Shown piece by piece: positions 41,912-51,041 of a stretch of 64,000 nt of DNA. This DNA is from Nostoc sp. KVJ3 (GTDB taxonomy: Bacteria > Cyanobacteriota > Cyanobacteriia > Cyanobacteriales > Nostocaceae). The number at the start of each line of letters is the position of its first letter. The first letter of the stretch is position 1. A program made the position numbers and the translations under genes. Under the pieces are notes generated by a model. It saw only the letters and a list, made by a program, of their open reading frames with translations, had not been told where the DNA came from and made no database searches. The DNA lies in assembly GCF_026127265.1 (NCBI RefSeq), contig NZ_WWFG01000003.1, forward strand, positions 62,001-126,000, given 5' to 3'.

Positions 41912-42805
41912 TTATTCAGAAAAATTCGGTAGGTTTTTTAACGCCAATTGTGCCACAACTTCTGCACGTTGTGACGTTACTTTCTGATACCGTAATGTTG
42001 TCTGAATGCTTTCATGCCCCATGAGCGCCCTGAGTTCTTCAATCCCCATTAATCCCACTCGCTCTGTAGCAAAAGTGTGCCGTAGGTCATGAATACGAAT
42101 TTCTTGGAGTTCAGGACTATCTCTGATGAGCTTAATCCAGGATTTATGCGCCATGCGGTAAGAAAGCCGGGATACTTCCAAAGTCTTTGGCTGTTGAGCA
42201 GTAAACAGGGCTGGATGCTTAGGATGTCTATAATATTCAATGTAGTTATTTAGACTCTTGAGTGCTACTTCACTGTAAAAACACCACCGTTGCTTGTTGC
42301 CTTTGCCAACAACCTGAAATTTCCGGGCTTTGAGGTCTATGTCATCTAAATTTAGAGCCAGTACCTCAGCAATCCTAGCGCCACTGGTATGCAACAAACG
42401 CACCAATGCAGACAAACGAACATCTTTTTTGATGACACCATACAGGATACTTAATTGGTATGGAGTAAGGTAACGCACAGTCTCATCAGTAGCGTGTTCT
42501 CCTTGTTCTCGACTAGGTTTGCGTCTTGTGAGACCCGCAACCGGATTGGATTTGAGATATCCCATATCAACAGCAAAACTGAACAAAGCCGTGATTACAG
42601 CTTGATGACGGTGGTGGGTCGTATAGGAAACATCAGTTAAATGATTGAGATATTCCATCAAAACTTGTCTGTCGATGATTTCTATTGACCATCGACCGTA
42701 CTCCTTGAGCAAGGGGATAATCGTAGACTGATATGAACGCAGAGTACTTTTGGCTAGTCCTGGACGTTCTAAAAACTTGGTGGCTAAAGCTGCTAAAGTC
42801 ATCAT
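41912..42805 (-). CDS. Tyrosine recombinase (TnpI/XerC-like) of the Tn3-family element
   Basis: The 297-residue recombinase has an N-terminal SAM-like DNA-binding domain (LAKSTLRSYQSTIIPLLKEY) and a catalytic domain. This contains LLHTSGARIAEVLALNLDDI (first Arg), VVGKGNKQRW (catalytic Lys strand), IRIHDLRHTFATERV (HxxR), LMGHESIQTTLRYQKV (H and the nucleophile Tyr). All RKHRHY positions are present. Tn4430-like Tn3 elements use such a TnpI to resolve cointegrates, which suits its place inside this element and its divergence from the HTH gene. Confidence 0.9.
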   Translation of the reverse strand: MMTLAALATKFLERPGLAKSTLRSYQSTIIPLLKEYGRWSIEIIDRQVLMEYLNHLTDVSYTTHHRHQAVITALFSFAVDMGYLKSNPVAGLTRRKPSREQGEHATDETVRYLTPYQLSILYGVIKKDVRLSALVRLLHTSGARIAEVLALNLDDIDLKARKFQVVGKGNKQRWCFYSEVALKSLNNYIEYYRHPKHPALFTAQQPKTLEVSRLSYRMAHKSWIKLIRDSPELQEIRIHDLRHTFATERVGLMGIEELRALMGHESIQTTLRYQKVTSQRAEVVAQLALKNLPNFSE

Positions 42806-42892
42806 TACTTTAGAAGAGCTTTTTACAATTTATTTGAATAAAGGTTTAGATATTAACTTATCATTAACAAATATATTTTCAGATATATTTTA
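42806..42892. promoter_or_regulatory. Intergenic region between tnpI and the HTH gene, possible resolution site
   Basis: This AT-rich stretch separates divergent genes and contains the direct repeat ATATATTTT twice (about 42865-42885). In TnpI-bearing Tn3 elements the internal recombination site lies next to tnpI, so this is the natural candidate; the exact core cannot be fixed by eye. Confidence 0.4.
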
Positions 42893-43153
42893 ATGATTGT
42901 AACAGAACATTCAACGCGACCATTGGGAGATGAAGGGCTTGCTAATTACGTCCAGAGATTGCGAGGTCAGCTTTCTTTAACCCAAAAAGAATTGAGTTTC
43001 AAAGCGGGAATACATATCCAGACCATCCGCAAAATTGAGGGTGGACAAACGAATAGACTCAATCAAAAGGCTAAAGGTGGTCTAGCTGCGGCGTTGGGAA
43101 TACCACCGGAGTACCTAGATGCGGCAGCGAAGAAAGTCTCCCAGAAACAATAA
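42893..43153 (+). CDS. XRE-type HTH regulator of the Tn3-family element
   Basis: The 86-residue product contains LANYVQRLRGQLSLTQKELS, then FKAGIHIQTIRKIEGGQTNR, a standard XRE helix-turn-helix (about residues 18-60). A zinc-ribbon segment encoded immediately downstream in the -1 frame (43137-43359) probably belonged to the same protein. It stands between tnpI and tnpA and probably controls both. Confidence 0.75.
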   Translation: MIVTEHSTRPLGDEGLANYVQRLRGQLSLTQKELSFKAGIHIQTIRKIEGGQTNRLNQKAKGGLAAALGIPPEYLDAAAKKVSQKQ

Positions 43154-43359
43154 CTACGTTAAAATTTTGTCCTAAATGTTGGACTCCAGGAACTACCCCT
43201 GACCAAATGTGGACAGACTTACGGTCGAAGTATTGCTTTGCTTGTGGTACAGCTTTACGGAATCGCTGTGTTAGTTGCAATGAACCAATTATGTCATTGA
43301 AATTTAAATTCTGCCCTTACTGTGGCGCGAATTATAAACAAAATCAAACTACTTCTTAA
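43137..43359 (+). pseudogene. Double zinc-ribbon segment, out of frame with the HTH gene
   Basis: In the -1 frame relative to the HTH gene the DNA reads TLKFCPKCWTPGTTPDQMW, then KYCFACGTALRNRCVSCNEP and KFCPYCGANYKQNQTTS before TAA at 43357. Four CxxC pairs are present, enough for two zinc sites. No ATG, GTG or TTG opens this frame after its upstream stop, so it is either fused to the HTH by a one-base deletion, read by frameshifting, or dead. Confidence 0.65.
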
Positions 43360-43382
43360 AAACTGAATATCCAGGTATCTAA

Positions 43383-46361
43383 TTGGCAACGCGCGAACTT
43401 TTATCTCCGACACAACGACTTCAATTTACTGAAATCCCCGATTCTATCACGACAAGAGATATAGCTCGCTACTATACTTTTAGTAATGACGAACTCAAAG
43501 TTATCAAAGAGCGTCGTAGACCACACAATCGTCTTGGGTTCGCCGTACAGTTATCTTACCTACGCTTCCCCGGTCGTGTTTGGAGTCTAGGAGAAATAGT
43601 ACCAGAATCTGTACTGTTTTATATTGCATCTCAATTAAAACTTGACCCGACAATCATTACCGAATATTCCCAAAGGGATACAACTCGACGCGAACATCTG
43701 GCAGAAATTCAAAATAATTTCGGATTTCATACTTTTAATATATCTACATACAAGCAATTCTCAAAATGGTTATTACCTTTTGCAATATCGTCAGATAAAG
43801 GGATGGCACTTGTGGGAGCGTTGATTGATGAGATGCGCTTGCGCCAAATTATTATTCCAGCTATTTCTACGGTAGAACGTTTAGCCTGGGAGGTCAGACA
43901 TCGCGCTCAAAAATTAGTATGTCTTGAGTTGACTAAAAGTTTGACAACATTACAAAAGACGGCGCTAGACAAGTTATTAATTGTAGAGCCTGATAAAAAA
44001 CTGACTGATTTAATTTGGCTACGTCAACCACCAGGTCAGGCTAATCCAAGAAACTTTTTAAAGGTGGTGGAACGACTGGAGTTTATTCGTCATCTCAATC
44101 TCGACTCTGGATGCTTGAAACGAGTACACCAAAATCGTCTGCTGCAATTTACTCGAACTGGCGCGAAGTCTACACCTGCTCACCTATCTAGGTTGGATGA
44201 ATTGAGACGCTATGCTATTTTAGTTGCTTTTCTCATTGAATGGAGTGCTTCATTAGTCGATTATGCTATTGGAATGCACGATAAAATGATGGGTAAATTG
44301 TTTAATAAAAGTGAGCATCAGCACGGCGATAAGTTTCAACGCGATGGCAAAGCAATTAATGAAAAAGTCCGATTGTATGCTCAAGTGGGCAAGGCATTAA
44401 TTGCAGCTAGAGATGAGTCAAATGATGCCTATCAAGCCATTGAATCTGTATTGGATTGGGAGAAATTTATCAGTAGTGTTGCCGAAGCGGAAAAGCTAGC
44501 CAGACCCGTAGATTTTGATTATCTTGAACTGCTTGATAACCGTTATTCACAGTTACGACGGTATACGCCTAAATTGTTGGAGACCTTTGAATTTAAAGCT
44601 ACATCTGCCAGTTTCGCAGTGATAAAAGCTTTGGATGTCATTAAAGAATTAAATATATCAGGTGGTCGAAAAGTGCCGGAATCTGCGGACACTAGTTTCG
44701 TTAAACCTCGTTGGTCAAAACACGTAATTAAGGGCGATACTATTGACCGTCACTACTATGAGATGTGTGCTTTAGCTGAGTTACGTAGTGGTTTGCGTTC
44801 TGGGGATATTTGGGTAGCAGGCTCGAAGCAGTTCCAAGATTTTGAGGATTATCTATTAGCAGATAACGCATGGCAATCAATGTGTTCTTCTCAAACGATA
44901 CCTGTGGCAGTAACGACAGATTTCACTACTTATATTGAACAACGCTCACTTGAATTGTCTGAACAATTAGCGCTTGTTTCTTCTTTAATGGCAGAAAAGA
45001 AACTGGTTGATGTCAGGATAGAGAACGAACAGTTAATTATCACTCCTCTTACCAATGCTGTCCCAAAGGAGGTTGATGGATTTAGCAGAACAGTTCATAG
45101 TTTACTGCCAAGAATTAAGTTGACTAATTTGTTAGTAGAAGTTGATTCTTGGACGCAATTTACGAAACATTTTACGCATTTACATTCAGGAGAACAAGTA
45201 TCTGATAAAGTTGTTTTGTTAAGTGCCTTACTTGCTGATGGGATTAATTTAGGTTTAACACGAATGGCAGACGCAACTCAAGGGATGTCTTTTGAGCGTT
45301 TAGCTTGGGTGGCGGATTGGTATATTCGAGATGAAACTTATTCCAAAGCAATGGCTGAGGTGGTAAATTTCCATACACAAGTGCCTTTTGCTGCTTATTG
45401 GGGTGATGGAACAACATCTTCTTCTGATGGACAACGGTTTAAAGCGGCTGGACATCGTAGTTTTAATGAAGAGATCAATGCCAAATATGGTAAAGATAGA
45501 AGCGTGATTTTTTACACGCATATTTCTGACCAGTATGCCCCCTTTCACGTTAAGGTAATTAATGCCACGATTAGGGATGCAACCCACGTTTTAGATGGTT
45601 TGTTGTATCACGAGAGTGATTTACAGATTCAGGAGCATTATACGGATACAAGTGGCTATACCGAACATGTCTTCGCAATGTGCCATCTGCTGGGATTTAG
45701 ATTTGCTCCTCGAATGCGCGATTTACCTGATAAGAAATTGTATACTTTTGAACCTAGTTCTCCTGATTCGCCTTTGGCACCTCTGCTAGGTGACAAGATT
45801 AATGTGAAATTGATTCAGGAATCTTGGGATGAGATTCTACGCCTTGCTAGTTCAATTCGGACGGGGACAGTGACTGCTTCTTTAATGTTAAGGAAATTGG
45901 CTTCTTATCCTCGGCAGAATCGTTTAGCTTTAGCTTTGCGGGAGTTAGGGAGAATTGAGCGGACTTTGTTTACTCTCTCCTGGTTGCAGAGTCCAGAACT
46001 GCGGCGACGGGCGACAGCAGGACTAAATAAGGGTGAGGCAAAACATACCCTGAAAAGAGCGGTGTTTTTTAATCGACTGGGGGAATTGCGCGATCGCTCT
46101 TATGAAGACCAGTTTTATCGGGCCAGTGGGTTGAATTTGGTGATTGCTGCGATCGTTCTTTGGAATACGGTGTACTTAGAAAAAGCCGTGGATTATTTGC
46201 AGGAACAAGGGATGAATATTCCTGAAGAACATTTGCAACATTTGTCACCGTTGGGTCGGGAGCATATCAATCTCACTGGTGATTATGTCTGGAATTTGAA
46301 ACAGGCGACTAGTTTTGACCAGTTGCGTCCTTTGCGGGTTAAAGAAAATAAGTATCGCTAA
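43383..46361 (+). CDS. tnpA: Tn3-family transposase TnpA
   Basis: The 992-residue protein has the length and plan of Tn3-family TnpA. The N-terminal DUF4158-like DNA-binding region runs from RLQFTEIPDSITTRDIARYY through ERRRPHNRLGFAVQLSYLRF. The C-terminal DDE domain has LLADGINLGLTRMADATQGM (first Asp), YWGDGTTSSSDGQRF (second Asp region), HVFAMCHLLGFRFAPRMRDL, and LNLVIAAIVLWNTVYLEKAV (catalytic Glu). It ends LSPLGREHINLTGDYVWNL, the family's usual close. Start is TTG 43383. The right inverted repeat begins 27 bp after its stop. Confidence 0.95.
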   Translation: MATRELLSPTQRLQFTEIPDSITTRDIARYYTFSNDELKVIKERRRPHNRLGFAVQLSYLRFPGRVWSLGEIVPESVLFYIASQLKLDPTIITEYSQRDTTRREHLAEIQNNFGFHTFNISTYKQFSKWLLPFAISSDKGMALVGALIDEMRLRQIIIPAISTVERLAWEVRHRAQKLVCLELTKSLTTLQKTALDKLLIVEPDKKLTDLIWLRQPPGQANPRNFLKVVERLEFIRHLNLDSGCLKRVHQNRLLQFTRTGAKSTPAHLSRLDELRRYAILVAFLIEWSASLVDYAIGMHDKMMGKLFNKSEHQHGDKFQRDGKAINEKVRLYAQVGKALIAARDESNDAYQAIESVLDWEKFISSVAEAEKLARPVDFDYLELLDNRYSQLRRYTPKLLETFEFKATSASFAVIKALDVIKELNISGGRKVPESADTSFVKPRWSKHVIKGDTIDRHYYEMCALAELRSGLRSGDIWVAGSKQFQDFEDYLLADNAWQSMCSSQTIPVAVTTDFTTYIEQRSLELSEQLALVSSLMAEKKLVDVRIENEQLIITPLTNAVPKEVDGFSRTVHSLLPRIKLTNLLVEVDSWTQFTKHFTHLHSGEQVSDKVVLLSALLADGINLGLTRMADATQGMSFERLAWVADWYIRDETYSKAMAEVVNFHTQVPFAAYWGDGTTSSSDGQRFKAAGHRSFNEEINAKYGKDRSVIFYTHISDQYAPFHVKVINATIRDATHVLDGLLYHESDLQIQEHYTDTSGYTEHVFAMCHLLGFRFAPRMRDLPDKKLYTFEPSSPDSPLAPLLGDKINVKLIQESWDEILRLASSIRTGTVTASLMLRKLASYPRQNRLALALRELGRIERTLFTLSWLQSPELRRRATAGLNKGEAKHTLKRAVFFNRLGELRDRSYEDQFYRASGLNLVIAAIVLWNTVYLEKAVDYLQEQGMNIPEEHLQHLSPLGREHINLTGDYVWNLKQATSFDQLRPLRVKENKYR

Positions 46362-46387
46362 AATGCTTATGTAATATAGGTTTCAGC

Positions 46388-46425
46388 CTTAGCGTACAAT
46401 TTTCCCGTTTTGGCACGGTGATGCC
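46388..46425. repeat. Right 38-bp terminal inverted repeat of the Tn3-family element
   Basis: Identical to the complement of 37608-37645 and followed by the TAATA duplication at 46426-46430. Confidence 0.95.
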
Positions 46426-46672
46426 TAATATCTATATCACCACCTTTACCCTTAGCCCCTTCCTGAACTGATGATGTTATACCAGTGAGTAACTCACCGT
46501 TTGAACCAGTCAGGATAATGTTATCAGCTTGTACCTTTAAATTACCCGCATTTCCATTTCCAAAAGTTCCTGATGATATCTCCGATTGTTCTTGTACATT
46601 TAATAGTTGCGTTCTGATGCTGATATTGCCTGCATTCCCTTTAGCTTCACTGCCAACCTGAGTTCTGATACC
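46426..46672 (-). pseudogene. Upstream part of the haemagglutinin gene split by the Tn3-family element
   Basis: The minus strand reads GSSGIRTQVGSEAKGNAGNI, then SIRTQLLNVQEQSEISSGTF, NAGNLKVQADNIILTGSNGE and KGKGGDIDI, the same repeat type as 36832-37607. Joining across the transposon gives an uninterrupted DIDITTDNLDIRDD. The 5' end of the gene is missing: upstream of about 46672 the DNA belongs to an unrelated small gene. Confidence 0.8.
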
Positions 46673-46893
46673 ACTACTTCCACAACTTCTTTAACAATAT
46701 CCTGTACACTAATTGCAATTAATTCATGCTCTGGCGGCTCTCCCTCAACTGTACCAGACCAAGTAAAAGCTAATAAAAAGTCATCGTCTCCAGGCAAGGA
46801 TGCAATCAAACATTCCTCTGGTGTTGGCTGGCAAATAATTCCGTGATCGTTTGCAAGTTCTACTATTCTTTGAAATTTGTTTATGTTAGTCAT
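46600..46893 (-). CDS. Small protein whose end is replaced by haemagglutinin DNA
   Basis: The first 75 residues read as a real small acidic protein (MTNINKFQRIVELANDHGII, then TPEECLIASLPGDDDFLLAF and HELIAISVQDIVKEVV). From about 46672 on the frame runs out of phase through the haemagglutinin remnant to a stop at 46600. The gene was therefore probably truncated by the same event that removed the haemagglutinin 5' end. No family recognised. Confidence 0.5.
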   Translation of the reverse strand: MTNINKFQRIVELANDHGIICQPTPEECLIASLPGDDDFLLAFTWSGTVEGEPPEHELIAISVQDIVKEVVEVVVSELRLAVKLKGMQAISASERNY

Positions 46894-47172
46894 TTGTCTT
46901 TGGGATCTAATTGAATCTCAGTTTTAGAAGAAATCATATTTTTAACTCCACAACTCAACTTAGTTGCTTCACACCATAAATTACGAATTACGAATTATTA
47001 AGGAGTTATTGGAGTTGGATCGGGCTTAAGTTCAGAATCTTACCGCGATCGCCTGATTTTATCAGCAACATTTGTTACTTTTTTAAAAAATCTCAACTAC
47101 CTACTTTTTCGGTTTCCCCCATTTATATACACCTCTCTTTGTTAGCATTTCAATATGATTGATACTCTCATT

Positions 47173-49392
47173 TCACCCAAGCTGACGCAGTGTATTTAAA
47201 ATTGCGATCGCTTTTGGCGGAACAGCTGTAAACCGAAGCAGATAAAGATGCTCATCAATATTAGATTGTTGGATCACCTTGGCATAGATATATTCTTCTT
47301 CTATGGACATTTCTGCTTCAATCAATAACTTGAGTTTGAGATTGCTCAAAAGATGTAAAGAATGTGGCGATTGCAGTTGCGCCCCTTTTTCTGAAAGGCT
47401 AATCAAGTTGCCAAAAAATACTGTTCCCACAGCATATTTCCCCTGTAAAATTGTGTATTCTACAGGTACTTCTTGATTGAGAATGACTATTTCTTCATCA
47501 TCTTCAGGCAAGAATAAATTATATTTGCCGCCAATGCCACGAATTTCAGAAATTGTCACAGGATGCTTTATCCCTTTGGGTTCTATTTGTAGTTGTCCAG
47601 CAATTTGGAGGTCAATATTGGCATCTTTACAGGTATTTTCGGAAATTAAAATCTGTCCTCCCACTGTATAAGACTCAATTCGGGCAGCCAAATTAACATG
47701 GCTACCAATAACTGTATATTGGGCACGTTTTTGAGAGCCAACATTTCCTGCCACAGCCTCGCCTGTATTAATCCCAATTCCCATTTCGAGGATTGGAAAA
47801 TTCATTTGCTGATTTTGTTTGTTCACTTGCTCCATTGCTAACTGCATGGCAATAGCACAGGCGATCGCTCGTTCGGAATCATCTTTGCGACTAATTGGCG
47901 CACCAAAGATCACAAAAATACCATCACCCATAAACTCATTAATTGTGCCTTTATACTGATTAATCACATCTGTCATTGTTCCCAAATAAAGATTCAAAAT
48001 CTTTACTACTTCTTCCGGGGGCAATTGTTCAGAAATAGCTGAAAATCCTCTTAAATCAGATACAAGAACCGTAACTTTTCGGCGTTCTCCCCCTAGCTTT
48101 AAGCCAGAAGGAGTTTCGAGGATATTGGCAACAATTTCATCAGTGAGATAGCGACCGAGGGTTTTTCGCATCTCGGTAGCACTTTGAGCAATATACTGAG
48201 TGAGTGCGATCGCAGAACCTATAAATGCCAGCAATGAAGGTACAACAGGAATCCACCAACCAACAATAAACGCCAGAAAACTGCCACCAACTAAACTACC
48301 ACCCGCCAGAAAAACACTAAAAATCAGGGTTTTCTGGTTACTACTGTGGCGTTGTAACCAATACAAGCTAGCACCAATAATTGACCAAATCAAAATCAAT
48401 AGCCATTCTAGCGGGTCAGGGAAACATTTGATCGGTGGACGACCTTCTATTGCCGCACTTAAAATTTGACTAATGACATTAGCATGAATTGTTACACCCG
48501 CCATTCGTTCGGGGTCAGTCAATACATTACTGCTGTAAGGCGTATAGAATAAATCCTTTAAACTCTCGGCGGTAGCACCAATTAATACCACCTTGTCTCG
48601 CATTAAATCGCGTGGGATGCGGTTCTCTTGCACTTCGGTAAGCGAGACTTTAGTAAACTGCTGTACTCGTCCTCGGTAATTCAACAGTACTTGATAACTC
48701 CCGGCATCTGCTCGGACATAACCACCATCATTAGGTTCAAAAATCGGGAAAATACCCCGATTTAACTGCAAGTAATTAGAGTTATTAGCTGATGGCTTTG
48801 CGGTAATACCTTCAGGTTTCAAGTACAACAATGCTAGTTTTAACCCAAAGCTTTCTAGAATGTCGTTATTATTTAAATTTACATACAATAATGCTCGTCG
48901 AATTTTGCCATCTCCATCTATGGGTAAATCATTCGACCCAACTTGATGAAGTTTCTTGAGTTCTGGAGACGAATCAACCGCCGAACTATCAATAGTATCA
49001 GAGACTTTTTGGACTCCAATCAAATTAGGAGTAGATTTAAATATCTGAAGTAATTCTTGATGACCGGGATTGACAGGTAAATCACGATAAATATCTAAAC
49101 CGATGGCTCTGGGTTTTTGCTGTTTGATTTTCTCTAACAAACTGGCAAGTTTTCCATCAGACATAGGCCACTGACCCTGCTTGCGGATATCTGCCTCATT
49201 AATCTCAACTATGACAATGCGAGTATCAGCCGACTCTTGTGGACGGAGGAGAAAAAATTGATCCAGTGCAGCTAATTCCAACAATTGCAGTAATCCAGTC
49301 AAGCGTATTGCAATGACCAGGGCTGTAATATTAGGAACAGCAAGTAAAACACCACGCCATTGCCAGATTCGCGGTTTCAGCTTTGCCCACAT
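47173..49392 (-). CDS. CHASE2-domain class III nucleotide cyclase with C-terminal PilZ-like domain
   Basis: The 739-residue protein has an N-terminal membrane helix, an extracytoplasmic CHASE2 sensor (about residues 30-320), three membrane helices (about 328-400) and a class III cyclase domain (about 435-575) followed by a PilZ-like region. Metal-binding Asp446 (VSDLRGFS) and Asp490 (MGDGIF) are present, as are the later VNLAARIES residues. At the base-recognition site the usual adenylate-cyclase Lys is Glu486 (NEFMGD) with Thr560, so the substrate could be GTP rather than ATP. It is a membrane sensor producing a cyclic nucleotide. Confidence 0.85.
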   Translation of the reverse strand: MWAKLKPRIWQWRGVLLAVPNITALVIAIRLTGLLQLLELAALDQFFLLRPQESADTRIVIVEINEADIRKQGQWPMSDGKLASLLEKIKQQKPRAIGLDIYRDLPVNPGHQELLQIFKSTPNLIGVQKVSDTIDSSAVDSSPELKKLHQVGSNDLPIDGDGKIRRALLYVNLNNNDILESFGLKLALLYLKPEGITAKPSANNSNYLQLNRGIFPIFEPNDGGYVRADAGSYQVLLNYRGRVQQFTKVSLTEVQENRIPRDLMRDKVVLIGATAESLKDLFYTPYSSNVLTDPERMAGVTIHANVISQILSAAIEGRPPIKCFPDPLEWLLILIWSIIGASLYWLQRHSSNQKTLIFSVFLAGGSLVGGSFLAFIVGWWIPVVPSLLAFIGSAIALTQYIAQSATEMRKTLGRYLTDEIVANILETPSGLKLGGERRKVTVLVSDLRGFSAISEQLPPEEVVKILNLYLGTMTDVINQYKGTINEFMGDGIFVIFGAPISRKDDSERAIACAIAMQLAMEQVNKQNQQMNFPILEMGIGINTGEAVAGNVGSQKRAQYTVIGSHVNLAARIESYTVGGQILISENTCKDANIDLQIAGQLQIEPKGIKHPVTISEIRGIGGKYNLFLPEDDEEIVILNQEVPVEYTILQGKYAVGTVFFGNLISLSEKGAQLQSPHSLHLLSNLKLKLLIEAEMSIEEEYIYAKVIQQSNIDEHLYLLRFTAVPPKAIAILNTLRQLG

Positions 49393-49400
49393 AATATTTA

Positions 49401-49490
49401 GTGCTGAGTGCTGAGTGCTGAGTGCTGAGTTGGGAGTTAGGAGTTAGGAGTTGGGAATTAGGAGTTGGGAATTAGGAGTTGGGAATTCTC
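49401..49490. repeat. Heptameric short tandem repeats
   Basis: Four head-to-tail copies of AGTGCTG are followed by several copies of GAGTTGGGAATTAG-type units. Such heptamer-based tandem repeats are characteristic of heterocyst-forming cyanobacteria. They lie immediately upstream of the CHASE2 cyclase start. Related units occur at 50918-50960. Confidence 0.85.
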
Positions 49491-49564
49491 CCCCAGCCCA
49501 ATGCCCCTCAAGAGTGCTGTTAGCTATCCGCTAACGGAACTCGGAACTGTTTTGCCCTATACCC

Positions 49565-50314
49565 TTATTTCCTAGATGTGCAACAATCGATCAATGGTTC
49601 GGAAGCGATCGCACTCAAACCAACTGACTTGAAAAATTGTCTCCAATCCAGCCTTGCCTTAAAATTATTCGGTTCAGTCTGGCGTAGCTTCACCAAACTA
49701 GTCAGCGCTTCATGCCAAATCCCCGCTTCTGCATAGATGCTGGGAAACTTATGCAAATTTGCCTTTGTTAAGGCCTCCGACAAACCTAATTCTGGTTGAG
49801 TACGTTCCACCCAACCATCTACAGTAGGGTTTTCACTAGAGTCTTGAGTATCACAAGCAATTGTTAGATACCAGTGATAAGTTTTACCGACAGCGAGTGC
49901 AGGGGCAGTGTCAGGAAGTTTGAAGTTAATAATTCCAGGTTGATCTGGAAGTGTAAAAGATGTTTCATAAAATATGTTCTGGTCTTTATCCAAGAGCAGA
50001 AACTTGGCTGTTTTGACTGGAGATGGAGGTACATACCAGAAAAATGTTGGATGTTCAGCAAATGTCAACCCTAATTTATCTGGAGGGATTAAGGGAGTTA
50101 TTAGTTTTTTACCTATTAGGCAAGAACTACCACGGGTAGAACCACCAGCACTTGCAGGAGGTTTTCCCCGCTGTGGCGGCTTAAATGTCTGACTAATTTG
50201 CCAAGTTTTATTGGGATGGTAGGACTGAGCCTGTACTTCTGCTGTTAAGGCAGAAAGCAAAGACAAAGGCAAGGAAAAGATTACAAAAAATATATATGGT
50301 TTAATCCATTTCAT
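49565..50314 (-). CDS. DUF928-family exported protein
   Basis: The 249-residue protein has an N-terminal signal peptide (IFFVIFSLPLSLLSALTAEVQA). The mature part reads FKPPQRGKPPASAGGSTRGS, then LITPLIPPDKLGLTFAEHPT and FFWYVPPSP, the conserved core of DUF928, and ends with a helical part (WHEALTSLVKLRQTEPNNFK). DUF928 proteins are found next to CHASE2 and CHAT/TPR genes in cyanobacteria, exactly as here (CHASE2 cyclase 173 bp downstream, CHAT gene upstream). A shared envelope-associated signalling role is inferred. Confidence 0.85.
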   Translation of the reverse strand: MKWIKPYIFFVIFSLPLSLLSALTAEVQAQSYHPNKTWQISQTFKPPQRGKPPASAGGSTRGSSCLIGKKLITPLIPPDKLGLTFAEHPTFFWYVPPSPVKTAKFLLLDKDQNIFYETSFTLPDQPGIINFKLPDTAPALAVGKTYHWYLTIACDTQDSSENPTVDGWVERTQPELGLSEALTKANLHKFPSIYAEAGIWHEALTSLVKLRQTEPNNFKARLDWRQFFKSVGLSAIASEPLIDCCTSRK

Positions 50315-50703
50315 ATTAAAAATGTCTGGGTGCTAGATTAGTCGGGTGAATAAATAAAGTATTCCCAAAAGCAGAGCCAGATTTTTCACTGAGAGCAGTT
50401 TTCATGTATTTGAACCACATCTGTCGCCAGGGCACAACATTGCTCATTGGTTTCAACTTAACGTGAAAGCAATTCTAGAACAGCAAAAGTTTGTTGCGCC
50501 ATCTGCTGTTGTGGAAGTTCCACCCGATGATGAGCGTGATTCGATTTTCGGGTAGTGGTTAAATCGGGATGAAGTATTTCAAAGTGAGTCTGTGTCAGTC
50601 ACGAACAATATAGAATTACAAACACCAGGTATTGACACGGAATCTCTTGACAATTCCCCAAACATTTACCCAGGAGGATCCTGAAGTCCTTGGATGGAAG
50701 GGG
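50315..50703. pseudogene. Region holding a fourth copy of repA 3'-end sequence
   Basis: On the plus strand from about 50402 the DNA reads HVFEPHLSPGHNIAHWFQLN, then PPDDERDSIFG, a TAG, WLNRDEVFQSESVSV and a degenerate tail reaching about 50735. The part from DDERDSIFG onward matches repA near 32865-33035. The TAG replaces the Gln of GQWLNRD. This is a clear non-functional fragment. Confidence 0.7.
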
Positions 50704-50904
50704 TTACGCTTGAACTTTTTGGCAAAATGTCTCTGATTCACTATCACTGGCATCACCACGGAGAACAGCTTGAGAAAAATGGTATAAACTACGAAAGACC
50801 ATCTCTGTAGAAATCAGGTCTAATGGTTGATTCAATGCGTTGTTTACCGCCGCAGGCATCGCTACATCAATACATAAATGTAACAGATGTTTAAAAAGAT
50901 GCAA
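50704..50904 (-). other. Possible fragment of an unrecognised gene
   Basis: The minus strand encodes MPAAVNNALNQPLDLISTEM and VFRSLYHFSQAVLRGDASDS, which looks protein-like. The frame overlaps the repA remnant at its 3' end and starts without a ribosome-binding site. Probably a scrap of a gene truncated at about 50735. Confidence 0.3.
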
Positions 50905-51041
50905 CAGTAAAAGGGATTGGGGACTGGGGATTAGGAACTGGGGACTGGCAAAAGTTAGAACTTATTCATCTACCTCAGAACTCCGTTCATTTACCTCAAA
51001 ATACCTCGTGCCCAATGCCCCATACCCATACCCAATCCCCT

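Larger units (their letters stand above)
37608..46425. mobile_element. Complete 8.8-kb Tn3-family transposon
   Basis: The element is bounded by identical 38-bp inverted repeats (37608-37645 and 46388-46425; outer end GGCATCACC, inner end TACGCTAAG, the classical Tn3-family inner motif) and flanked by TAATA direct repeats (37603-37607 and 46426-46430). It encodes TnpA (43383-46361), a TnpI-like tyrosine recombinase (41912-42805) in place of a serine resolvase, an HTH/zinc-ribbon regulator and five small cargo genes. An IS4-family element is nested inside. Excising it with one TAATA restores the haemagglutinin reading frame. Confidence 0.95.

Noticed and set aside
48200..48469. Plus-strand frame of 89 codons inside the CHASE2 cyclase
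   Set aside because: Antisense shadow of the cyclase membrane region, with no homology seen.
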